The position numbers were made by a program, and so were the translations under genes. 64,000 nucleotides of DNA from Hyphomicrobiales bacterium. GTDB lineage: Bacteria > Pseudomonadota > Alphaproteobacteria > Rhizobiales > Rhizobiaceae. The stretch spans positions 1 to 64,000 of the forward strand of contig UCKM01000022.1 of the NCBI GenBank assembly GCA_900473175.1, given 5' to 3'. This document shows, in pieces, positions 50,046 through 58,648 of this stretch (positions are counted from its first letter, which is position 1; each line of letters opens with the position of its first letter). The notes below the pieces were generated by a model. The model saw only the letters and a list, made by a program, of their open reading frames with translations, was not told the origin of the DNA and did no database searches.

Positions 50046-51731
50046 TTAAAATGCTTCATCCCTATATGGGTCGTTCGGCTCAAACACGATCCGGCCAGCC
50101 GAATATACAGCCCATTGAGCCTTTCCAACATCGCCGCGAATGTAGGCCCGGCAAGTGCCGCCGCCGTTCCTGACAACCTGTGACGGCACCTTGAAGCCAA
50201 GTCCTGACAGTGCGGAATGGAGGTGAGGTCGCCACCCTGGGAGCATCCGCAGTGTATCTTCACTGCCGCCTGTTAGCAGCTTTCGCGCTTCCGTGGCGGG
50301 TAACAACATGTCGCCGTTCGGGATGAGGTCGCAGATCAGTTCGAATGTTGGACCGTAATCGGTCTTGGTCTTGTTCAGATCATCGAGCGCGGCTTGCAAC
50401 TGCGGATCGTCCAGCCATAACGCTTCACTGCGGTGTACTGCCAAGACTTCGGCCCATATCTGATCCCGATCAGCCCTTATGCGATCAAGATCAATCCTTG
50501 CCGGGACAACTGGCCACCAACGCCGATTGCCAGTAGCATCAGTAAGAAACTCATCGCGATTTGTCGTAGCGTAAAAAACGAATTGGCGCGGCACTGTATC
50601 CGTTTTTCGCTTGTATGCGCCGCGCGCCTTGTCGTGAGTGACGGTGATGAATTTTTTGACAGCCTCGACTTCTTTGTTCGATTTTCCTGCAAGCTCGGCC
50701 AATTCAACAATGAGAATGCCACTGGTGTTTTCGATGACCTCTCTCGATTTGTCGGCCACGTTCACGCCTTCGCTCACCCACTCAGCGAGCGGTACCAGCG
50801 CCTTGCCAAATTCGGATTTCCCGAGGCCCTGAGCGCCTTGCAGGACCAGAACATGATCAAACTTACAACCCGGCTTAAACACGCGCCAGACGGCAGCGCA
50901 AAGCCATTTGCGACCAATAGCGCGGGTAAGCGGCGTATCCGGGGCTCCGAGATAAACCGTGAGAAAAGTGTCCAGCCGGTTGTTGCCATCCCATACCGGC
51001 AGGGATGCAAAGTAGTTCCTCACCGGATGATACGGCCTTCGCGCCGCAATTTTTTCGATCACAGGCGCGATGGTCGATATTTTGGGCGTCAAGTGCAGTC
51101 GCTCCAGCCATTCGACAGCTTCGGAGAGGTCAACGTCTTTGACCGGGCGGGGCACCCATTTCCCCCTGCTTACGTCCCAAGGTGGACGGCTGACGAACAT
51201 GGTCTCATTGGCAAACTCATCATAGGCCAGCATGTCTTTCGTCTCGGGAAGGTTTTCGAGGAACAGCGTCCAATTGCGAGTAAGATTGGGCAATGTCTTG
51301 CCGTCAGCATTTGTTACAAGCCCGGTGCGCCAGTCAGCATCGACAGCCGTAGGGATTGAAAGAATAAGGGGACAGTCCATCACCAACACCGGCGCATCTT
51401 CGCCCTCATCCTCGTCATCCGGTTTGCGATCGATGACAGTAGCAGGCAGCACGACGCCGTAGTCGTCAGGTCCATTGATCGGCGGCGCTTCCGACAGCCA
51501 GGGCATATCGTCAACCAGATCGCGTTCCTGGGGCTTCCTTGGCGATTTTTCATTTAGCGCCACACCAGGGAACAAATCTTCGAACTTTGTTTCGCCGGTA
51601 ACGGTAACGACCATTGCCCGCATGTACGCTTCGAGATCGACTTTCGTCCATCCGTCTTCAATAGCTTCGGCACAATCCCATCCCTTGGGCGGCAGCGCGC
51701 CCGATCGCCAATCTGAAAAGCTATAGGTCAT
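50046..51731 (-). CDS. VirE-family (PF05272-type) P-loop helicase/primase-like replication protein
   Basis: 561 residues. The C-terminal two thirds is a virulence-associated E-type ATPase: VRNYFASLPVWDGNNRLDTF, Walker A LQGAQGLGKSEFGKAL, Walker B-like GILIVELAELAG, RQFVFYATTNRDEFLTD and the arginine segment TGNRRWWPV. The first 170 residues are acidic and lack a visible primase zinc motif, so a separate or host primase may be needed. This is the usual replication protein of small integrated phage elements. Eight bases after a 136-aa gene. Confidence 0.85.
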   Translation of the reverse strand: MTYSFSDWRSGALPPKGWDCAEAIEDGWTKVDLEAYMRAMVVTVTGETKFEDLFPGVALNEKSPRKPQERDLVDDMPWLSEAPPINGPDDYGVVLPATVIDRKPDDEDEGEDAPVLVMDCPLILSIPTAVDADWRTGLVTNADGKTLPNLTRNWTLFLENLPETKDMLAYDEFANETMFVSRPPWDVSRGKWVPRPVKDVDLSEAVEWLERLHLTPKISTIAPVIEKIAARRPYHPVRNYFASLPVWDGNNRLDTFLTVYLGAPDTPLTRAIGRKWLCAAVWRVFKPGCKFDHVLVLQGAQGLGKSEFGKALVPLAEWVSEGVNVADKSREVIENTSGILIVELAELAGKSNKEVEAVKKFITVTHDKARGAYKRKTDTVPRQFVFYATTNRDEFLTDATGNRRWWPVVPARIDLDRIRADRDQIWAEVLAVHRSEALWLDDPQLQAALDDLNKTKTDYGPTFELICDLIPNGDMLLPATEARKLLTGGSEDTLRMLPGWRPHLHSALSGLGFKVPSQVVRNGGGTCRAYIRGDVGKAQWAVYSAGRIVFEPNDPYRDEAF

Positions 51732-51739
51732 ACCGCCAC

Positions 51740-52150
51740 CTAAATGTCGTCATCGACAAGAACGGGCACATTCATGCTGTCTTCATGGACGTGAGCATCG
51801 TATTTGCGTTCGATCTGATCTAGGTACTCTTCGACCCTCCAGATAAAACCAGACATGGCGTCGATCTGCCCGGCGATATCATCAGCAGCAGACCACACGT
51901 GAGCATAACGAGGTCGGAGTTCCGTAATCCATATAGGTTGATCGCGGGCGCTTCGCCAAAGGTAGCGGTCAGAACTTTGTAGGCCCGCATATGATCTCAA
52001 CAGGATATCCCGCTCAAAATTAGTAAGCTGAGCTAGTCGGAACATATGCTCAACACGAAGGCCGAGTTCTTCAATTTTTGGATGATTGAACGGTAAACGA
52101 TGGTTATTTCCGCACGAAGAACGCGGGGGGACGAGGGTATGTTCAGTCAT
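51740..52150 (-). CDS. Hypothetical protein between AlpA and the helicase
   Basis: 136 residues, mostly helical (KIEELGLRVEHMFRLAQLTN, FIWRVEEYLDQIERKYDAHV), acidic C-terminus ending VLVDDDI. Family unknown. It has AAGG before the ATG at 52150 and lies in the run AlpA - this gene - helicase, so a replication or control role is likely. Confidence 0.6.
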   Translation of the reverse strand: MTEHTLVPPRSSCGNNHRLPFNHPKIEELGLRVEHMFRLAQLTNFERDILLRSYAGLQSSDRYLWRSARDQPIWITELRPRYAHVWSAADDIAGQIDAMSGFIWRVEEYLDQIERKYDAHVHEDSMNVPVLVDDDI

Positions 52151-52275
52151 AATGCTGCCCTTGTTGGCTTGCTTTGGGCGGCTTTTGATGCAATAAACAC
52201 AACAGCGACGTAGTATTTATTGAGCCGACCTGGTGTTGTAACGACGCCGGGTTTTGCTTTTCCCGGCACGGCGGA

Positions 52276-52458
52276 TCATGCGGCATACACGGGGCGGCTT
52301 GCTGCAAACTCTGCGAGATCATCAGGGCGGAACATCGTCCGGTCACCGATCTTAACGGCCTTTAGGTCGCCTTTTTTGATGAGCGCATAGATATTCGTCC
52401 TACCGAGGCCGGTCACTTTGATGACTTCGTTGACACTGAGAAAGAGCTTCTGTTCCAC
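52276..52458 (-). CDS. AlpA/excisionase-type helix-turn-helix regulator
   Basis: 60 residues with LFLSVNEVIKVTGLGRTNIY then ALIKKGDLKAVKIGDRTMFR then PDDLAEFAAS, the MerR-like HTH_17 fold of AlpA and Xis proteins. GTG start with AAAGGA eight bases upstream. In P4-like elements AlpA switches on excision and integrase expression. Here the integrase is 250 bases further on the same strand, with repeats in between. Confidence 0.85.
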   Translation of the reverse strand: MEQKLFLSVNEVIKVTGLGRTNIYALIKKGDLKAVKIGDRTMFRPDDLAEFAASRPVYAA

Positions 52459-52804
52459 TTGGTAATTCCTTTCGTTTGTGCGCCAGTTTGCGCGTTAGTT
52501 CGCCTATGAATGGGACCCTAAAGCTCGAATGGTTGCCGCCAGTTATCGTTTTGCCATTTTCTTTTCATGACAGTTTCGCAACGTTCACTTTGGTTCACCT
52601 ATGAACGACGCTAACTCAAGGAATTCATTATGTTAATCATCGCGGTCTGGTTTAATGGTGACACGGTTTTTCAAAAATTTTAGGATGATCGCAAACGCTT
52701 GAAATACCTAGCGTTTGCGAGTTCACCATTGCCCAATGAAAGATTTTTCAGAGGTTTTGAGATGGCCCGAAACGCCAATTATCCACCGCTTGGCCGCCCA
52801 AATT
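52459..52804. promoter_or_regulatory. Control region between integrase and AlpA with repeats
   Basis: GTTCRCCTATGAAYG occurs at 52498-52512 and 52593-52607, and the shorter GTTCACC again at 52721. CGCAAACGC (52690-52698) and GCGTTTGCG (52711-52719) form a 9-bp inverted repeat with a 12-base loop, 86 bases after the integrase stop. Likely AlpA/Xis sites, the alpA promoter and an integrase transcript end. No gene seen. Confidence 0.5.
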
Positions 52805-54025
52805 TCAGGATATTTTCTTTTTTTTGGCCTCGCAGTAGTTCGCCCACGCTACCATCAGCTTGCGGCGTTTCTCCAAGGCATCGCCCCGCCGATATGCGCG
52901 CTCTGTCTCGTCTCCAATGACGTGGGCAAGCGCGGCCTCGGCTACCTCTCGCGGGAACGTGGAAACTTCTCCGCACCAATCGCGGAACGACGATCGAAAG
53001 CCGTGAACGGTGACGTAGATTTTCATTCTGCGCATCAACATGGTCATTGCGAGGTTGGACAGAGGCTTGCCCTTCTGTTTGCCGGGAAATACGAAGCCAG
53101 CAGGATCACTGCCAAGTGCGGCCATTTCCTCCAGGATAGCAATGCAGCGAGATGTGAGGGGAACTCTATGCTCCCGGCCAGCCTTCATCCGTTGTGGCGG
53201 CACAGTCCATACCTTCGCCTTCGTGTCGATCTCGGCCCAGGTAGCTCCGTACACCTCTCCCGATCGAGCGGCAGTGAGGATTGTAAATTCCAAGGCTCGG
53301 GCAGCAGTTGCAGGCCGGCTGCACAGATCGGCAACCAAACCAGGCACATCGGAATATGCCATTGCTGCATGATGACCGCGCTGGAGCTTCTTGCGCCTCT
53401 TCAGGATCGCGTCCAGATGTCCGCGCCACAACGCGGGGTTCTCTCCCGTCCTAAGCCTCTTGGCCTTGGCAGCGTCCAATACTCGCTCGATACGTCCGCG
53501 TATCCTGGACGCGGTTTCGGCCTTTGTGTGCCAGATCGGCTCCAGAACGGCTAGGACGTGGTCCGTCTCGATCTCATCTACTTTCTTGTTGCGCAGTGCC
53601 TTGCAATAGGTGTCACCTAACGTCATACGCCACTGTTCGACGTGCTTTACATTTCTAAATTCTCCGGCAAGGTGATCGTCAATCAGCGCGTCCGCAAACT
53701 CACCAAACGTGGGCACTGCGCTGACAGCTTTGCGCGCCTCCATGGGGTCGATGCCTTTCGCGATCGCTGCTCGCGCGGCAGTGGCCTTCTGCCGGGCATC
53801 AGCTAATGAAACATACTCGTACCGTTCACCCTTCTCGGTTTTCACCGGCAGGAATGCGCCCATCCCGATTTCTTTTTGCCGGCCTTGCCAACGGTACATG
53901 AAGACCCATTGCCGCCGACCCTCTGGAAGCACCTTGAGATACAAGCCCCCACCGTCACTATGCCGTCCCGGTCGGGAGAGGGCTTCTACTGCCTTAGCCG
54001 AAAATTTGTTGATTGGCCTTGCCAT
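52805..54025 (-). CDS. Tyrosine integrase (P4/phage type)
   Basis: 406 residues from MARPINKFSAKAVEAL. N-terminal DUF4102-type domain (GRHSDGGGLYLKVLPEGRRQ), SAM-like core-binding domain, then the catalytic domain with Arg in LTAARSGEVYGATW, HGFRSSFRDW (His-x-x-Arg), LAHVIGDETERAYRRGD carrying the later His and the Tyr nucleophile. Frame open to 54100, but that part crosses the arm sites. The start lies 20 bases from these sites, so Int may control its own promoter. Located 171 bases inside attR. Confidence 0.94.
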   Translation of the reverse strand: MARPINKFSAKAVEALSRPGRHSDGGGLYLKVLPEGRRQWVFMYRWQGRQKEIGMGAFLPVKTEKGERYEYVSLADARQKATAARAAIAKGIDPMEARKAVSAVPTFGEFADALIDDHLAGEFRNVKHVEQWRMTLGDTYCKALRNKKVDEIETDHVLAVLEPIWHTKAETASRIRGRIERVLDAAKAKRLRTGENPALWRGHLDAILKRRKKLQRGHHAAMAYSDVPGLVADLCSRPATAARALEFTILTAARSGEVYGATWAEIDTKAKVWTVPPQRMKAGREHRVPLTSRCIAILEEMAALGSDPAGFVFPGKQKGKPLSNLAMTMLMRRMKIYVTVHGFRSSFRDWCGEVSTFPREVAEAALAHVIGDETERAYRRGDALEKRRKLMVAWANYCEAKKKKIS

Positions 54026-54044
54026 GGGAACTCGCGCTGTAATT

Positions 54045-54066
54045 GATCCTAGCGCCGATCCTAGCA
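54045..54066 (+). repeat. Right arm-type site pair, CCTAGC twice
   Basis: GATCCTAGC, five variable bases, TCCTAGCA. CCTAGC copies start at 54048 and 54060, again 12 bases apart as at the left end. Overlaps the region just upstream of the integrase start. Confidence 0.65.
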
Positions 54067-54195
54067 CAATGCTTGATTGTTGACGAATGCAAAAATACAT
54101 AGCCGAACAGGAATGCGCCTAATACCCAGTATATATAAGGATTTCAGAGACAATATCGCATGTGAGTGAACTTCAGTGAATGATAGTTAGGCGGA

Positions 54196-54212
54196 CTCCC
54201 TCTCCGCCATCG
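54196..54212 (+). repeat. attR core
   Basis: Second copy of CTCCCTCTCCGCCATCG. The bases on both sides differ from the tRNA context, so this is the right end of the element, carrying only the displaced copy of the tRNA 3' end. Confidence 0.88.
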
Positions 54213-54296
54213 TCTGTCCATATCGCGTTGGTTTGGATTGCTTCCCGGTAACGGTCAATTGACCCTTTAAGGTGACAAGAAAAGCCTGCGCGCTGC

Positions 54297-54788
54297 TTAT
54301 TTCTGAGCGGCTTGACACTCGCGCAATGCCTTGAACGCATCGTCGGTGCCAGTGAGATTTACCACTACGGTCTTATATCCTTTCGAGGTGATCGTCAGCG
54401 CTTTCTTCTTGGCAAGATCATAGATGAAATCGAGATTGTCGAAGGGAACAAATGCGCCGCCATATCCCTGCATCTGCTGCCCTTTGGCCACGCCGGTGTA
54501 CTTTTGGCCATCGACATCGAATTCGACCGAGAGCGTTTCACCTGCGGTAATCTTTGTCGGCTTCTTGGTGTAGAGCGCGAGATAGCCGCGCGGGGCGGCA
54601 GTCGCATCAATGCCAATTTGCGCCTGTGTTTCACCGTCGGGGTTATCCCGCATGATAACGCAACCAGGGCCCATGCTGTCATCGACATATATGTCCCAGC
54701 CCGCCGCTGAGCCATATTTTGTGACTGCGGCTTCACATGGAACGGTGAGGACGGCAACTGCTAACGCAGCGCGAGCGAATGAATGCAT
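54297..54788 (-). CDS. Exported hypothetical protein
   Basis: 163 residues. Sec signal MHSFARAALAVAVLTVPCEA, then a mature part with strands and single cysteines near both ends (GPGCVIMRD, LRECQAAQK) that could form a disulfide. The segment with AFVPFDNLDFIYDLAKKKAL resembles IalB-like or periplasmic stress proteins of Rhizobiales, but I do not assign a family. First chromosomal gene right of the element. Confidence 0.65.
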   Translation of the reverse strand: MHSFARAALAVAVLTVPCEAAVTKYGSAAGWDIYVDDSMGPGCVIMRDNPDGETQAQIGIDATAAPRGYLALYTKKPTKITAGETLSVEFDVDGQKYTGVAKGQQMQGYGGAFVPFDNLDFIYDLAKKKALTITSKGYKTVVVNLTGTDDAFKALRECQAAQK

Positions 54789-55039
54789 GATCTCCTCCTG
54801 TAGCTCTGGTTTGAATGGAAACGGCGCGACGATATGTGACGCGTCAAAAACTTTAACATAATTGGGTTCACAGTACTATTTTCCGCAGCGTTGTGAGACA
54901 CGTTGTGGTTGAGATCATGATGACCTGCCCGCCGAGCCGTGCGGGGAAGATTTCACTCCGGAGAAAAACCCGCCATTCCGCGTAGTTCGAAAAATGGTTG
55001 AGAAACTGGTCTTCCGCCGCTGGATGCCAAGGGCAGCGG

Positions 55040-56845
55040 TCAAATGGCTCGACCGGGATGCGTTAGCCGCGCGATCTTTTTCATATGGTTCACCGCCGCG
55101 CTGCCACCCGTCGTCTTGGTAAAGAGATCAAGTTTTTCGTCACCATCAGCGCCCACCGGCATCAGGGCCTGATCCATGTACGTCCTTGATCCGGGATTCT
55201 GCGAAATTACAAAAGCGGTTGCGACCAGTCGAACGATCGCACCCGCGAGAATGGCGTGCTTGCCAAGCGTCTCCCAGACAAAGCGAGGCCAAAAGATCGA
55301 GGGATTCTCTCGCGGCATTCCGGGACGCCGTTCCGACGGATGCTTCATACGCAGGAGGCCGCTCTGCAGCGGGTGAACCTTTTCGAGGTGTACCATCGTC
55401 GAGAAGGCCACAAGCACCTTGACGAGACTGCCGATTGGAACGCCCGTCGCAATTGCGCGGTGCAACAGCGTCTTCATGTGTTTCGGCGTGTAGTAGAGTG
55501 ACCACGCTTCGCGATAGATGGCCTCCCACTCCCGCTTGCTCATCCTTGCATGGGCGGTGCAGACGTGCTCAACGTCGTAGATGTTGAGATCGGCGTCCAT
55601 TTCAACGCCATTTTTCCACAGCGTCTGATGATCCTCTGAGCCGGGCAATGGTGTCAGGCAGAAAAACTCGATGACATCGAGCGGCAATTCTTCCTGAATG
55701 ATCGCAATATCGCGCCGGATTGTTTCTGGCGTGTCAGACGGAAAGCCAAGGATATAACCGGCCAGGGTCATGATGCCCTGCGCCTTCCAGGCGAGCAACA
55801 TCTTGCGGTATTCGGTGATCTTGTTCTGGCCCTTCTTGGCAGCGGCGAGATTATCCGGATTGACGTTCTCCAATCCGATGAAAACGCGGGTGACGCCGGC
55901 GCGTTTCGCCTTCTCCACGAACCGATCTATCTTGTGGCAAAGCGTATCGACCTGGATCATCAAGCCAAGCGGGATTCCGTCTCTCTCCTTCAGTGCGATA
56001 AGCCGATCGAAGATCGCTTCCCATTCCTTGTTTCTGGCGAAATTGTCGTCGGTAATGAAGAATTTGTGAATACCTTGCGCCCAGTTCATGCGCACCAGTT
56101 TCTCCACGTCGTCGGCGGAGCGAAAACGCGATTTGCGGCCCTGCACATTGATGATGGTGCAGAACGAGCATTGATAGGGACAGCCGCGCCCGGCGTCGAA
56201 GCTGGCGCTAAGACCAAGCGTGTGCTCGACATAGCGTTTCGGCAGATAAGGAACCGGCGCGCGCTCGATGCCCGGCAGATCATCCATGAAGTTGTAGAGC
56301 GGTTGCAGCCTGCCCGATGCAGCATCGCGCAGCACTGTCTCCAGCCGGCCTTCGGCTTCCCCGGCAAATATGGAAATTCCCATATCGCGACAAGAGCCGA
56401 GTTCGACGGCCTGCCCGTCAAGCATCGCCAGACAGCCGGAGACATGAAAGCCTCCCATGGCGACGGGTAACCCTGCGCTACGGAACGGCCGGGCAATGTC
56501 GAGCGCGCGCGGATACTGATTGGACTGGACGCCTACCAGAGCGACCATTCCGAAATTGTTGTGACGCCTAAGTTTGGCGCGAAGCGCCGGGACATTGACA
56601 CGCGTGTTGGTCTCGTCAATGACCGTGATATCTATGGCGATACCGGGTCCTAGCACCGCACGATCCGCGCAGTCTGCGGCAATGCCGTAGAGGGCCGCGA
56701 GCGAATTCGAGGGGATCATGGCTCGCCACCAGCGGATCACATATCCATCGTCATCGTAGTGCGACGGCTTGATCAGGATCAACTGAAAGCGTGGGTCTCT
56801 GGCCTCTGAAACATGCGACAAAATCAGTCTTTCGGTTGGAGGCAA
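55040..56845 (-). CDS. B12-binding-domain-type radical SAM protein of unknown function
   Basis: 601 residues. Residues 20-170 fit a cobalamin-binding-like Rossmann domain (FQLILIKPSHYDDDGYVIRW, FGMVALVGVQSNQYPRALDI, AMGGFHVSG), though no DxHxxG is seen. The radical SAM core follows, with the cluster motif Cys222-x3-Cys226-x2-Cys229 (GCPYQCSFCT), VFIGLENVNPDNLAAAKKGQ and LAGYILGFPSDTPETIRRDI. The C-terminal 170 residues include a hydrophobic stretch (HAILAGAIVRLVATAFVI), so membrane attachment is possible. No pathway partners nearby. Confidence 0.82.
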   Translation of the reverse strand: MPPTERLILSHVSEARDPRFQLILIKPSHYDDDGYVIRWWRAMIPSNSLAALYGIAADCADRAVLGPGIAIDITVIDETNTRVNVPALRAKLRRHNNFGMVALVGVQSNQYPRALDIARPFRSAGLPVAMGGFHVSGCLAMLDGQAVELGSCRDMGISIFAGEAEGRLETVLRDAASGRLQPLYNFMDDLPGIERAPVPYLPKRYVEHTLGLSASFDAGRGCPYQCSFCTIINVQGRKSRFRSADDVEKLVRMNWAQGIHKFFITDDNFARNKEWEAIFDRLIALKERDGIPLGLMIQVDTLCHKIDRFVEKAKRAGVTRVFIGLENVNPDNLAAAKKGQNKITEYRKMLLAWKAQGIMTLAGYILGFPSDTPETIRRDIAIIQEELPLDVIEFFCLTPLPGSEDHQTLWKNGVEMDADLNIYDVEHVCTAHARMSKREWEAIYREAWSLYYTPKHMKTLLHRAIATGVPIGSLVKVLVAFSTMVHLEKVHPLQSGLLRMKHPSERRPGMPRENPSIFWPRFVWETLGKHAILAGAIVRLVATAFVISQNPGSRTYMDQALMPVGADGDEKLDLFTKTTGGSAAVNHMKKIARLTHPGRAI

Positions 56846-57023
56846 TTACCCGAGCATAGCAGAGCCGCGCGCGCACGCAAATTCCGGACCATGCTTGTGA
56901 GAATGCTTGCGGGGCGATCGCGAGCACAACTCACAAAACGGGCCTATCCTGCAACGTCACTTTACCGGTCGAATATGCCCATGTAGATTGGGACCGTCCA
57001 ACAAGGCGATGGCGGGAATTGGG

Positions 57024-58208
57024 ATGCATTCTGCGCTTGGTCGCATCGTCTTCAAAAGGTTCCAGGCAATTGTACCGATCGTAATGGCCATTGTGCTTGG
57101 CGCATGCGCGTCGCCGTCACAGGGGGTTCTCACGCCAGTCGCCGGCTCGGCCCCGGGGACTGCCAAGGTCGATCTGCTGGTGGCGACCACACGCGCCCCG
57201 ACGGATATGCGCGGCGTTTACTTCAGCGGCGAGCGTGGCCCGGACCTCAGCCTGGCCAATATCGTCGTTTCAATTCCGCCGAACCGGAAACCCGGCACCA
57301 TTCAATGGCCAAGCCGCGTTCCCGGCAATCCTGCCCGCAATTTCGTAACCACTACGGTCGAGCCCATCAACATCAAGGATATTCGGCCCTGGTACCGGGC
57401 GCATTCGGTCAAGGGCCGGCGTGTTCTCATCTTCGTGCATGGCTTCAATTCAAAGTACGACGATTCCGTATTCCGTTTCGCGCAGATCATTCATGATTCC
57501 CGCGCCAACGTGACGCCGGTCCTGTTCTCCTGGCCATCGCGCGGTGCCCTGTTCGACTACAATTACGACCGGGAGAGCACCAATTTTTCACGAACCGAAC
57601 TGGCCTTTGTCATCCAACAAGCGGTGAGCAGTCCTGACGTGTCAGAGATCACGATCATGGCTCATTCAATGGGGAGCTGGGCGGTGATGGAAGCGCTGCG
57701 CGATATAGCGCTCCAAAATGGCAGCGTCTCGCCCAAGGTCACCGACGTCATCCTCGCCTCGCCTGACCTCGATATCGATGTTTTCGGCAAGCAGTTGCTG
57801 GACTTGGGTCCGAAGCGGCCGCATTTCTCGATATTCATATCCGCGAATGATCGGGCGCTCAGGCTGTCGCGTCTCCTATCCGGTCGGGTGACACGGGTGG
57901 GCGCAGTCGATCTTTCGCAGGAAAATTATAGAGCCAAGCTTGAGCAGGCGTCCGGAATTACCGTGTTTGATCTTAGTGAGCTGCGGAACGGCGACAGCCT
58001 CAATCACAGCCAGTTCGCCACAAGTCCAGAGGTCGTTCGGCTTGTCGGCGAGCGACTTTTGGCCGGGCAGCCGATCTCGGAAACCGATGTCGGGGCACCG
58101 GGCCATCTTGCCGCCACCGCCATTGGCACGGGGCAGACCATCGGCTCTGTCACCGGAGCTGCCTTGACTGCCCCCATCCGCATTTTTGAAAGCGCCACCC
58201 AGCGATAG
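57024..58208 (+). CDS. DUF900-type alpha/beta hydrolase, probable lipoprotein
   Basis: About 394 residues. Signal segment IVPIVMAIVLGACAS with lipobox LGAC. Hydrolase domain with VLIFVHGFNSKYDDSVFR (oxyanion region), the Ser elbow IMAHSMGSWAVMEAL, Asp in LASPDLDIDVF and a His in LNHSQFATSP. The ATG at 57024 begins the signal peptide; ATG 57009 is equally possible and the open frame reaches 56907. Likely anchored in the envelope. Substrate unknown. Confidence 0.8.
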   Translation: MHSALGRIVFKRFQAIVPIVMAIVLGACASPSQGVLTPVAGSAPGTAKVDLLVATTRAPTDMRGVYFSGERGPDLSLANIVVSIPPNRKPGTIQWPSRVPGNPARNFVTTTVEPINIKDIRPWYRAHSVKGRRVLIFVHGFNSKYDDSVFRFAQIIHDSRANVTPVLFSWPSRGALFDYNYDRESTNFSRTELAFVIQQAVSSPDVSEITIMAHSMGSWAVMEALRDIALQNGSVSPKVTDVILASPDLDIDVFGKQLLDLGPKRPHFSIFISANDRALRLSRLLSGRVTRVGAVDLSQENYRAKLEQASGITVFDLSELRNGDSLNHSQFATSPEVVRLVGERLLAGQPISETDVGAPGHLAATAIGTGQTIGSVTGAALTAPIRIFESATQR

Positions 58209-58648
58209 GGCCGCGCAGATATACGCGTTGACACAATAAAACTTTAAGTTGTTACTCCTTGAGCCATAGACCTACGCCTGCTCGGAGGAGAGCCATGTTT
58301 TCATGCACGCCAGTTGAAGTGGATGATTTGCCAGGTTTACGGGTTGCCTTTGCCACCGACCCGAAATCCAGCTTCTCACGCGCCGGATCAATCTCATTGC
58401 AAATCCCGACAAGAATATCCTTATCATCATGAAGGACGGAACGATCTACAAGGGTAAGCTCAACCCATGAGGTCCTTTCGTCTTTGCGGACAAACAGCTG
58501 ACTGGTTTCGTTCACGCAAATGGAATCTGACGCGAACTTTTGGGATTCCTTGCCAATCACAAGAACGCCACTGAAGGGCTAGGGTGGGTGCCGTCGGCCA
58601 AGCAATGATAAACGCCGGCGCTTGGTAGGCTTTGGGGAGAAGACCGCT
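58209..58648. other. Gap holding a gene remnant
   Basis: 440 bases between two hydrolase genes. The only recognisable content is the C-terminal remnant of an amidohydrolase at 58372-58470. A short frame starting at ATG 58295 behind GGAGGAG encodes 45 residues without likeness. A minus frame at 58252-58560 is antisense to the remnant. Confidence 0.5.
58372..58470 (+). pseudogene. C-terminal remnant of an amidohydrolase
   Basis: The frame encodes LLTRRINLIANPDKN then ILIIMKDGTIYKGKLNP and a stop. This matches the usual ending of metal-dependent amidohydrolases of the imidazolonepropionase/prolidase-like group (NxxLIMKDGKIYKN-type). No upstream part of such a gene remains, because the frame has a stop at 58324. 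Confidence 0.5.

Larger units (their letters stand above)
44222..54212. mobile_element. Integrated phage-derived element or satellite in tRNA-Ser(CGA)
   Basis: A 17-bp direct repeat, CTCCCTCTCCGCCATCG, bounds the element at 44222-44238 (the tRNA 3' end plus three bases) and 54196-54212. The integrase gene ends the element on the right. Content: integrase, AlpA-like regulator, VirE-type helicase/primase, several small phage genes, PrtN-family activator, RHH repressor, terminase small subunit, tail-spike fragment and an unknown 279-aa gene. No capsid, portal, large terminase, tail or lysis genes are present. The region is visibly more AT-rich than the flanks. It may be a prophage that lost its late genes or a satellite of the P4/PICI kind. 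Confidence 0.9.

Noticed and set aside
52143-52346. 67-codon minus frame next to the AlpA gene
   Set aside because: It overlaps AlpA out of frame, has odd composition and no ribosome site.
58252-58560. 102-codon minus frame
   Set aside because: Antisense to the amidohydrolase remnant, without likeness or a ribosome site.
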